Source: Hydractinia symbiolongicarpus
Lineage: Eukaryota > Cnidaria > Hydrozoa > Anthoathecata > Hydractiniidae
Assembly (NCBI RefSeq): GCF_029227915.1
Contig: NC_079879.1
Coordinates: 18,104,001-18,168,000, forward strand
Length of the DNA stretch: 64,000 nucleotides
Direction of reading: 5' to 3'
Position 1 is the stretch's first letter; the number at the start of each line of letters is the position of its first letter. The position numbers and the translations under genes are program-made. The notes beneath the pieces are model-generated. The model was not told where the DNA came from and did no database searches. It was given only the letters and a program-made list of their open reading frames with translations. Shown here piece after piece: positions 25,505 through 35,800 of this stretch.

Positions 25505-26010
25505 AGAAGAAAGATGCTGAAATTTGAAGATAAAACCGTCTAATCAAAGGACTTTTGCAGTTATGTCGCGGAATACAATATCGAGGACGTGTATGTCGAA
25601 AACCTGGTCTTAAGCGACTCTGACCCTGCAAACAAGAGGAAGGACGATAGATATGTGATTGGGTATCTTGCAACAAACTATCTTCGCTGTTGATAAAGAC
25701 TCCCCACCCCAAAAAAAAAAAAAAAATCTACTCTCACGGTGTCTCCCATTACGGAGAGTGTTCTGCCTTAATCATGTCATTTAATCTTGGTGACTACCCG
25801 TAGGTTTTGGCTAAATACTCCTAAATCTTGGATAAGGTAGAGGCGTTTGAAGGGCATTGGTACATTAACTCTAAACTGAAGGAGTGAGAGGATGAAATCA
25901 GAACAAACTTGCACAAGAAAAAGGTACCTCAGGGACCTTGTGAAAGTACGGCAATCATCATCGAGGAATATAAGTACAAGGAGGCCCTATGCATGGCGCT
26001 AGCTACCTTA
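25505..26010 (+). pseudogene. Homologue of the 213-aa Polinton-like protein
   Basis: Matches the protein at 55396-56037 in order: KMLKFEDKTV, DVYVENLVLSDSDPANKRKD followed by RYVIGY, SHGVSHYGE, WYINSKLK and a final EALCMALATLA block. In-frame stops (for example TAG and TAA around 25800-25835) and a frameshift near 25710 show it is dead. The value of this copy is that it confirms the 213-aa ORF as a real, conserved protein family of the element. Function unknown. Confidence 0.75.
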
Positions 26011-26105
26011 GCGACTTCGCCGATGATGACGAGAACTTCACCGAGTTGTGATAAGGATTCAGGGTAGTAGGATTCTGCAGTTAGTACTAGCTACATAAAC
26101 AAAAC

Positions 26106-26354
26106 ATGAACATCCTGAAGAAGAAAGCGGCGATGTGTAGGATAGAACTATAGGGTGCCATCCGAAAAGTCAAGTTTGAAGTTGCTACAACGAAGACCAT
26201 GGATCTGTGCTGTAAGCCTTGCGTATAGACGGCACAAGAGGTGAATCTTGTACTATACAAGGAGGAGCTCAGTAGGAGGCATCTGATTCATGATGGGTAC
26301 GCCCGTAGGTCAGGGTACAGAAGGGGTGGTTGGTTGTGCCGTAAGACATGGTAA
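26106..26354 (+). pseudogene. Small basic protein remnant
   Basis: One reading frame from ATG to TAA containing two in-frame TAG codons. It encodes a Lys-rich start (MNILKKKAAM), a Cys-rich LCCKPC stretch and a basic, glycine-rich tail (YARRSGYRRGG). Small Arg-rich proteins are usual in Polinton-like elements. No direct counterpart with this sequence was seen in the 54.6 kb element. Confidence 0.35.
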
Positions 26355-26439
26355 GCCATAGCCTGGAGTTTTTAAGGAATAAATAACCTACAAAACTTAT
26401 GCTGAATACTTCGGCGGGGCATCCTGGTAGAGGCGGCAC

Positions 26440-26530
26440 ACTCTACAAATTGTAGCTTTTTCTTCTTGTCTACCTCTTGCGACTAGCTCTGCACGCTCTA
26501 GTTCATCGATGTTAATCACGATATGTTTCA
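26440..26530 (-). pseudogene. C-terminal scrap of the glycine-rich membrane-protein gene
   Basis: Encodes NIDELERAELVARGRQEE, matching NEQERAQLVAKGREEG near the end of the minus gene at 56015-56730. It lies tail-to-tail with the 213-aa homologue, as in the other copy. Only the last part of the gene is left. Confidence 0.6.
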
Positions 26531-26904
26531 CAACAACCAGCAGCAACCAGCAAAGACGCCAGAAATTTCCTAAATGCGCAGTACATAAGGATTCCCAAGT
26601 CTGCCATTGAATCTTCCTCGATGTCTTGCTTCAAAACGTCCGCACTTTCGAGTTGAACAACATTTTCTACGAGATTTGCGTACATAGAGAAGCATACGAA
26701 AAGAGGAGCTTTGTCTACAAAACGTTCGGTACATTTTTTTGGCAAGAGATATACCTTGCCTCTTTGTATGGTCAACTTTAGCACTTGACGTTTGTCGACC
26801 GTTACTGCCTCATTCGTGGCTTCCGCGGGAGCATCCATAACAAGTATTTCTGACAGTTCTAACATTTTTATTATAATCTTGCGGTATCTAAAATAGCAAA
26901 GCAA
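26512..26904 (-). CDS. Unassigned 130-codon ORF inside the decayed element
   Basis: Open for 130 codons in a region where neighbouring genes are full of stops. Visible features are a possible internal start MLELSEILVMDAP, a basic stretch TIQRGKVYLLPKKC and an acidic region near residue 95. It overlaps the scrap of the membrane-protein gene at its 3' end and follows the polymerase remnant. It may be a chimera left by the internal deletion. I do not recognise it. Confidence 0.3.
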   Translation of the reverse strand: MLCYFRYRKIIIKMLELSEILVMDAPAEATNEAVTVDKRQVLKLTIQRGKVYLLPKKCTERFVDKAPLFVCFSMYANLVENVVQLESADVLKQDIEEDSMADLGILMYCAFRKFLASLLVAAGCCETYRD

Positions 26905-26929
26905 TCTGCGTGATCATAAGCAGCGTGCA

Positions 26930-28450
26930 GGATATCGTCGGACCACCAACCATTCCTGTCTACAAAATCTCGTAGGTTTGGTTTTCGGTACATTCTGTGC
27001 AGGCTTTTTGTACTTCTTTACAACCCTTACACGCCTTGTTTAAGCAAGAATTCTTTCACCTATGTTTGCAGGGTTCCTCTGGTGCGTATAGCTCCATCTT
27101 CGGGTTCAGACGCAAAGACTTGTTCAACACATACATCATCGATACGCCTGGGATAGTTTAAAGGCAGAAATTTTTGCGGGCAAAAATGTTTTGGCCCTTT
27201 TTCGCGAAAGTTTTTGCCTTTAAAAATTTCAAAACAGCAAAACGCAAAAGTTTTTTCTCGCGAAAAAATCTTTCTTTTCTAAGCAACTTTAAGGCCCCTC
27301 CCTGAAATTCGTTGTTATAAAAAAGATCAACTTTAAATAAACCTCCTTGTTTAAACAAAGCAAGAAAGCAAAAAAAAAAAGAAAAAGGCAAAAGTTTTTT
27401 CACGCGAAAATAACCTTTTTCTTTGATTCGCGCGCGTTTTTTCCGTCAAATTTGTTTCAAAAACCGCGCACGATTCCATAAATTTCGTGTCTTTTTCATA
27501 CGCGAAAGTTTCTGCCCGCGAAAATAGTCACCACATCATTCAAGATGTCTATATCATCGTCATAGTACTGACGTCTTGTCTTATCCACCGCTTCAATGAA
27601 CAGTACTACATCCGCTAGATTGTAGAACTCTGCATGAAGTGCTTCGTACTCTTCGGTGGATAGTGTGCAACAGGTCCGGCGTGGTCCAGCTTGTCATAGC
27701 CTGGCATCCACTCGTACGGAAACACCAGCTTCTCCATCTTATTTTCCAAAGATACATCATGGAATTTGAATTTTGGTGTTGCCAGGAACATGTATTTGTT
27801 GTCGTTCTTCGCTACCGTGATCCTTTCACTCTCGTGTTTTTCAATTTGCTCGACAAAGTACCGCCCTATCATGTCCAGGTCGTACTTGCCACTGTTAAAA
27901 TGAGAGCAATCTGATTCACCCAGTCGTTTTCCGTGTTCTGAGTCTTGGCTGGGAGCATGTCAAAATCCTTAGGCCTGGGTTATAATCTCTCGATTTCTTC
28001 AGAGATGAGAGCCTGCCTCTTCCAAACTCTACCACGAATCGTTCCATCAAGAGTAAACTCTTTTTTTGAAGGAACGCTTAACTTTGGGTGGGACCTCACA
28101 TTCCTAGACTGCCGGATGCTGGCAGGGGCATTCATGCAAGATGAAGCCATGGAACTCGTAGACACTTTTCGTGGTAGGTTCATACCCGTCTAATTTGAGC
28201 TCCCCCTTTCCTTTCGTATGATGCCTTCTCCGTCATGCCCCCAGAGTGCAAGTGTATATGTCTTCCTGTCTCCATCGACATGCACTCTATCCATTGCGAT
28301 GCAGCATAGCTGAAGTTCTCTTCGTAAAAGACCTTCTTCGACTTACTGGGCATACGCGCCACTTTCTGTCCTTTTTATCCTTTACGTCGTCTTGTGACCG
28401 TTGCAAGTTTGCACATATCCTCATCATATTTTTCATGTTTATTAGTAAGG
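26930..28450 (-). pseudogene. Protein-primed family B DNA polymerase remnant (Polinton type)
   Basis: Segments in order on the minus strand: FYEENFSYAASQWIECM (about 28330), a GYEPTTKSVYEFHG block (about 28195-28150), YDLDMIGRYFVEQI (about 27870), FPYEWMPGYDKLDHAGPV (about 27710), YNLADVVLFIEAV (about 27600), then beyond the MITE SMMYVLNKSL (about 27130) and TGMVGGP (about 26940). These are exonuclease/palm-side blocks of the Polinton polymerase. Frames change repeatedly and stops are present. The catalytic C-terminal palm (DTDS-type motif) is not visible, so that part has probably been deleted. Confidence 0.8.
27158..27523. mobile_element. 366-bp MITE inside the polymerase remnant
   Basis: The ends carry inverted versions of a TTTTCGCGGGCAGAAACTTTCGCG-type sequence, and the interior is rich in CGCGAAAG motifs. 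ATAGT occurs on both sides (27153-27157 and 27524-27528). Removing the element and one ATAGT makes the polymerase frame continuous across the site, which supports a clean insertion with a 4-5 bp target duplication. Confidence 0.82.
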
Positions 28451-28787
28451 TTAAGTAAATACATGCCACTAAGATTTGGGAAGGAACACACAAAGGTAAA
28501 AATATTACCAGCACGATCATCTAAAAACCTAAAAGTGAAGATAATTTATAACCGCTTTGGCAGAAACCCTTTTGGCTCTGCTTTCCTTTTTCCATTTTTT
28601 TTGAAACAGCAGTAATTTTCATAATAACAATTTTTTCTTTGGCTATGCCTTTCTCTTTTCCCTCGTTTGCTTGTTTTTTACCCCAAATGATAGCTAGATC
28701 TCTCTATATATGTTTTCGCTTACTGCTCAATATTCAGAAAATAAAAAATACGCGCTGCAACATGTTCGTAAAAATCGACCAGCTGCT

Positions 28788-28890
28788 TAGGGGGTGTTCA
28801 TATGAGCTTGGTTAGCCGGACTGAAATCGGCCCGCTTCTTATCATAAAATCATAACAACCGGCTAACCGGGCTCATATGAACACCCCCTA
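28788..28890. mobile_element. 103-bp MITE, almost one long palindrome
   Basis: The two 32-bp ends are inverted copies with about two mismatches (TAGGGGGTGTTCATATGAGC on the left). If the TA next to the G run is taken as target, both flanks are TA. It is small enough to form a single hairpin. Confidence 0.85.
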
Positions 28891-29079
28891 ATTGTTTTAT
28901 ATTTTTAACCCTGCTCCCTGTCCGTAAAAGTGCTAAATTTAATGGTAAATATGTAATGCCTTTGTTGTAAAAATCAATGCAAGAGCGGTAAATCCCTAAA
29001 TTCCCCGATCGTGGAATTTATAAAAAATGTCATATTATGAAGTCGAATACTCCTATTCAAAAATTCGATTGCGCAATAA

Positions 29080-29560
29080 CTGCATAAACAAATAAGATGG
29101 CGGATGAAAACCTCCCAAAAAGGCAAACAAGTCTCTGGGTCGCGAATGTGCTGCTTATGACTGCACAACTCGTGAATATACTATGGGTAAATGGAGAAAG
29201 ACAGCGAAATAAGGTAAGTTTTTTTTAATTTTCTTTGTGATACTTTTGCAAAGAGATCGTGGTGAAATTTAATTAAATGACAGGATGGTCTTGATGGATT
29301 TAACATAACAAAACAGCACTCGTATATGTGACAAGCACTTTGACATCGGTTTGGTTTCTAAATCACCAGGGGGGGGACAAGTAAAAGAGTGCCGAATGAA
29401 GCAAAGCCAATATCACATGCATGGAATGATTTTGGAAAAGATTTATAAAAACGGAAAGAACCAATGTTAGGAAAAACGCAGAATTCAGACACCATTTGAA
29501 CCCAATTTTTCTGATGAAGAAGTTGACGTAACAGAGACACCAAAGATATCTGAATTGTTT
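29080..29560 (+). pseudogene. THAP-domain gene remnant
   Basis: CAAYDCTTREYTMGKWRK (29145-29205) has the C-X4-C spacing of a THAP N terminus and is followed by a stop and a GTAAGT donor. ICDKHFDIG (29325-29350) fits the later C-X2-H-F part. The pieces are in different frames with a short intron-like gap. It may be another THAP transposase relic, unrelated in sequence to the one at 13-16 kb. Confidence 0.4.
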
Positions 29561-32500
29561 TTTTGAAAAATGAAAAAATAACTTGAACAAACAGTTAATA
29601 GTTTACATCAGGAAATAAAACATGTATCATCAATTAAATGTAACTTTGTTGCACATTGCATAAGCAGCGATAGTACCTGCAACTACTATACAGGATTTTC
29701 TACTTTGGCCTCATTTCGCCCATTCTGAGTTTCAGTCCTGAGATAGCAGGCCCACTCTTCACGCATCGCGCTAAGCCATAGAATTGGCTACATTTACCAA
29801 TGTGATGTCTCTTATTTTGCTTGTGTTTGTGTACGATAACATTGCTCAGCCGTGAATAAAATCAAACCGGTTATATTGGTTGTAATAAATCAATTTTTGC
29901 AAGTTGTTTAATTATTTTAGCATGATTGCAGTATTTTAAACCAACTTCAGATTAATAACTTTTCTTAAAATTAAATGGCAACATTGTGTGTATTTACGCC
30001 TTAAGTAGTGGAAACAGCATTGCATACAAAATAAGAAGCCGGTGCGTCTTGAAAAATCACACCTTTAATCACCACTTTATGCATAAGTAATTTTGTCGGA
30101 GAATTAATGCGGTGCCGCAGAGAAAAACACTGGTTGTTTCATCGTTTCTGTTTTGTCTCCTCTCGTTATTACGGGCGCAAATAAAAACAGGACTGATTTA
30201 TCCACTTTAATCTCAGTAAATCTATTAACTGGATTGAAAATAAAGCGCTCAAAGGAAAATATACTAACAAAAGAACAAGTTGCAGCAGTTAGTTTCTGTC
30301 AAAGGCATAAGTATGTCAACGCTCTGATTACTGAAAGTTGGCAAACATTTTTTCTCAAGTTGACACCATTTTCTCTTTAAATTGTTATTTTAAGAGTTTT
30401 TAAGGATATAACAAAGAGCTAAATGGAAAGAAAAGCACATGAGTGACTTAACTGTGACTCAATTTTCGATGTTCAGGTTTGCTAAAAATCGAGACAAAGA
30501 TTATCTTGCTTTGTAATAAAGCCGGTGGTAAGTGTATTATTTTATTTTTTGGCTTTGGTTTTATTGCGGCTGCTTCAGGGCATGTTGTCAGCAAGTGTTG
30601 ACTCATAATATATCTTTACCGTTTGACAGGATCCTTAACGTTGCTGTATCGTTTTTCATTGCCTTAAACTCGTGATGAATACTCTTGCCATCTTGTTCAC
30701 CATAAAGTCAGCTAGACAGCTAGCCACTCATATTATCATATTCAAAGCTGGCTAATACCTAGCTCATTTAACACCAAGAATAAACAAACTATTAGAACAG
30801 CCCAATGTCTGTTACATGCTATTATCCCATATTATCACCAAATGTTAATAAATAATTTTGCAAATACTGTAAAAAAAAACATATCTGCACTACTTCGCTG
30901 CAAACTAAAAAATTGCTTATAACTAACCTGGTTTTCATGTTATACGTGTTTTGGTATCTATATTCCGCGGAACGAAAATGGATATGGAAAAAGGTTTATT
31001 AAGCAAGTCAATCATCTCTCTACTTCATTGTAATTTAGTATACTCAATTCGCAAAATGTAATGGTCCAAAACAGAAACTTTTCCTACCCGCACCTTCTCA
31101 GCTTCCAGGATGTTAAATCTACCGCATGTTCAACACCGCAAAGTTGAGGAAAGAACATAATTGGGTGTTCAAAAATAAATTTAGTTTTTAGGTCGCCTTA
31201 GAAAAATTAGGAGAGTTGGCCACACTGCGCATACTTTGTTTCTGCACCAGTACTATTTTTGTTAACACTAAGCCAGGAATTAAAATGTCTGCTAACTGCT
31301 ATTAAAGAATCAGGAATATTTAGATCTTTAAATTTAACTTTGAAAATTACGTTCACAATTTCAGTATTTTTCTGCGGCATTCTCTAAGCTGCCGCTTGGT
31401 GGAGATAGTAACCAAAAGTGTCATTCTTTAAGCCGCACCAATTTTTTTTTTGTATTGAGAAATGATGAATTAAATTTGTTAACAAACTCAGTTTATAAGA
31501 ACGTTGAGTCTCAGAATTAGTCAACAATTGGAAACATAAATAAAATATAGACGCCAAATTATATCACCAATCAGTGAATGGTAGTGAGAAAACTTGTCAC
31601 TCATTTAATTTGTTTATTCTACAAAAAAAATTTATTGCGAAAACATCTATTTTTCAAGAACTACATTAACAAGTATACATAAAAAAAGGATAATAATGTT
31701 AGTAGTTTTATTTATCTGCAATTTAACCTGGTTGAAGCTAAAAAGTAAAGGATAAAGTTGTTTTCTAAAAACATTCAAATATAATTATTAAATACCAAGA
31801 ACAGGACATTTCGCAAATCAAAAATGCTCGTATTTGGCGGGTAAAGAAAGTCGATGTCAAATTTCGCGGAAGCGTACAGAGAAAAATAAGTTCACGTATT
31901 CAAGTAGATTTTAGCTCACTGATACTTTCACTGATAATATTATAAAATTCACATACAACCCCAAATTTTATTGCTTCTCAGATTAGTAAATAAGCAATTT
32001 AAAAGTCGCCCAAACAAAAAAACACGTGTTTTCGTTAGAAATTAGAAGCAGGAAAAAACTTTTAAACGTGCGTATCATATTAGACTTACTTAAGCCGCTT
32101 CTACAGTAACGCTCGCCCTGACCGGCGTTAATCATTCAATAAAAACAATCATTAACATAGATTAAACGCGCTGCTTTTTACCACCGCTCATAAAACCGAT
32201 GCTAACACGAAGGCTGGAATAATTATCAACATGCAAGATGATCATCACAGACGCAACAAGAATGTTTATACGAACATACAATACTTTGAAACTAAACAAC
32301 TAAAGTAGTGTAGCCCTTTCTTCTTAGTACTCAGACATCCATTATTAGTTGATGGTGTTCTATAATCTATGTTACTGAATCACATCAGCATTCTAGGTTA
32401 TGTTGTTTCCTCCTCCAAAAATGTCTATACATGATTCCTAAAATCCACTATTTTTCTCAAGAAGCCAAACACCTTATAACGGACTAGATCGATAAGGTCG

Positions 32501-32875
32501 GAGCATGATCACGCGGTACTGGTCACAATCAACTATATTCAGGATGTAGTTGGAGATATTTTCTAAAAAAAGAAATGTGTAATTCTATTTCATTCTCACA
32601 CTATGGTTGAGCCATACAACTTTGTATGACACTTACTTTAATGAATACGCACCAGGGTGTCCAGGGTGTCAATCATAACTCTCATTTTTCCGACAAAATA
32701 TTTTGACAAAAGTTCCTGACATTTTTCTGATTTAATATATATTTTTGGCTGAAATTTAACATTTATTGGAACCTTGGATTATCCTGAAAACTTAAAATTT
32801 AATTACAAACATATTGCTAAAGAAGACTGTAACTCCAAGATTTTGAATAAATAAAAATAATACTAATTGGTCATT
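29561..32875. other. Intergenic stretch downstream of AUP1
   Basis: AT-rich. Apart from chance ORFs (75 codons at 30153-30380) I see no exon-like segment with paired splice sites and no repeat shared with the rest of the window. The AUP1 3' UTR must begin just below 32876. Confidence 0.45.
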
Positions 32876-35800
32876 TTAAACAAAAACTCTTGATTGCCAA
32901 CGCCCATATGGCGCAAAATCAAACAAAACTACATACTGTCTAGCTTCGTCAATCATGATCCGCTTTCTTTCTTGAAACGATAAGTGACGATCTTGTGATG
33001 TTTTGGCAAACGAGTTTTTACTTTTAATGACAGGCTGAAAAGCATTATACATGAAATTAAAAGTAATTTTCGTGCACCTTTTTCGCGCTGCTTTGTGAAT
33101 TTGGACTTCGCGAAAATGCCAAGGATGGAAACCGGCCTTCATAATGCACTTTATAATTGCCGTTTATAATAATAAAAAAATTGTGAAATGCTTGTGCATC
33201 GTAAATATGCCAGCATCAAAGTGTTTCCTGGTCCAATTCATATACAATAAAAAAAACTTTTTTTAAATACACTATCCTACTGGTACTAAGAATTACCAAA
33301 AAAAATTGCTGAACACCTACCCTTTTTGTTTCTATTTTTATTTCTGTGTTTTTTTGTTTTTCTGCATTCTGTTCTTCTTCAGTGAGAGGAATGTAATTGA
33401 TGGTGCCTTCCAGCAATCTCGATATTGTTGCATCAACATTATTGGTACTTTCTACAACAGAATTACGCTCAATGTAAACTTTAAAAAGAGTTCGACAGTC
33501 TTCTCATGGTGTAAATAATCAGCAATTTAACAAGTTTAGTACAGAGGTAAATTGGAAGATGATCAATAAAAACTGAAATCATAAATTATAAGTAAACTAA
33601 GCACCAGCGAGAACAAAGAACAACACCACGATAATGCATATGTTATTGTAGGCCAACTCAGAACACAGAAAAAGTTGTATTTTACACTCCGCATATGCTG
33701 AATTTGGTCAAAATTAGTAGGACTTTTAAAGGTTGGCGGAGGTGAATATATATTTCCTCAGTAATAGCCAATAAATAGTTGGGATACGGATTATTACCAG
33801 TTTTTTCAAACATCAGAAACGTCAGAAATTAGAAGACCGTGAAAGTACTCGAGGTAAGCGATGGTTATTTCTTGAAGTGCATGATAGTGTCCCAAACTTT
33901 TCTCTTCGCTTTATTTCTATTACGTTCAAGGTTTCCATTTTGAATTTAAAACTTGAACGTTATCGAAGACCTTTCAGCCAATCAGATTTTGTTGTACATT
34001 ATCGCTTTTTGCTGACTTATCTGGCCAAAAAAGACCATTCCAGAGATCTTGCAGCTTGCAGGTAAATAAGCAACAAGCGGTTTAACTTTTTTATAACTTT
34101 ATGTGAACGTTACCAAAAGAAAGAAGGAATTGTAGTTAAAAGAGGAGTGATAAGCCAGTACTTACTCATGTCCTCTCGTACAACTTTCACAGGAACTTGC
34201 GGTAGAACGAGTTTTACTTGTTTCACCATCTGCTCAATATTCTCATTATATTTCAATTTTGGTTGAACGGTTGGTCTGTCATTGTATTGTGAAGCTGCCA
34301 AAAGTTGCTCATGTTCTAAAAAATTTAGGAAATGAAAAGAATACAAAAGAAATTAGTGATTTTAATTCGCAAGACTTTATGTAATATTTATTATTTCTGG
34401 CTCGTTCTTCAATCCTTCACAAAGACCACAGAGACCACAGCAGGTTAATTTGATTATTTTTTAAAGAGGCTACAAAACGGCTCAAGTAAGATCTCCTTCA
34501 TTGATGTTACTCTCCATCCTCGCATATTCTGAATAAAACTGTGTAATAACAAGACCCTTAAAATGTTGAGGTACAAGAAATTATACGCACTTTATTGCAA
34601 GGATAGACAATATATCAATCAATAAGTACTTTTTTATTATTTTTTTATTATCTTTCAGTATTCTATCTTAGCGGTAAAATAAGATACAGTCTGCAAAACA
34701 TAATACATAACAGTAAAATCGAAAGTTTGTTTTGGCGAGACAACGCAAGGGACTGCATTTGTTAAAAATGCTATATTAAATAGCCTAAAGAAGGTAATTA
34801 AGACCTGTAAAAGAGATTTGAGTCATTGTTGTTGCTTGAACTGGCTTTATATTCCAATAATTTGGTATTTTTTTATTTTTTTTGCAGAAGTTAGAAAAAA
34901 AATCTAGCTAGCCTGTTCAAAAAATTCAAACTCTTTTTTACCAGAAAACTTAATTTAAAAGCAAGGGAAGGGCTTTATGTAGAATAAATTATGGATAATG
35001 AATATTTGTAAGGTACTTTTCTGTTATTTTCACTTATATTTAGGCAAGGTAAATCATCCAAGATGATTTAAGATGTTGTTTATGTCCTAATTGCTAAAAA
35101 AAATTCGGAGTGAGTGTTACCATCTTTAATTTTTCGTGTTGGACAAGTTGCAACCTCGTCCCCAGGGCATCTTGTATCTTTTCTGACCACTGGTCGGCGA
35201 TATGAACATGGCCCTGGAGGAGGCCTCGTCACGTGAACCTCCAATACAGTTTTTCTCTGTGTAATATTTAATGAGATTTGTCTAAATTAACCAAAGTTTT
35301 ATATATAACCTTGTAGAGCTAAGCGAGCTCGACGTTTTACGTCACGGATACGTGTGGCGAGTTTGTTTTGATTCCTCTTATACGCAACACACAAACTGCT
35401 CGCATATTGCCCTTTGATTGTTTCTGAATGTATAAATATACAATCATGTTATTTAGGCTGCTGTTTACTTGAAGAAATTCAAGCAATTTAGTACTGTGTA
35501 TTTTACTGATTTGGTTGGTTAGCAAGCACTGGGTTGCAAAACTTGTAGCTAGGGGAAAATTGGAAATTGGTAAATCATTTGCCCACCTGACCATAGCACT
35601 TCGTTGGTTCTCTAAGGTGTAAATATGGCTACATAATTTTTAAATGGTTGTAGCATTCTAGGTGCCTGACTGAAAGTAGCTAGGCAGAAATTTAACTTCA
35701 TATTAACATTGACATTTCTTATTCATTTTGGCTGAACTTTTGAATCCTTAATTACTGTATGTTCATATCTGTGTCAGCATTACTGCTTTTATGTGATGAC

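Larger units (their letters stand above)
25150..28450. mobile_element. Decayed Polinton-like element
   Basis: Gene remnants match the better-preserved element at 54.6-64.0 kb in content and strand. There is a plus-strand homologue of the 213-aa protein (25505-26010). It is followed tail-to-tail by the end of a minus-strand membrane-protein gene (26530-26440) and by minus-strand remnants of a protein-primed family B DNA polymerase (28450-26930). A short coding-like stretch (DIFHFDKIIPSNVVKSTD, about 25195-25250) precedes them. Stops and frameshifts are frequent, and genes present in the other copy are missing, so a large internal deletion is likely. A MITE sits inside the polymerase. Confidence 0.75.
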
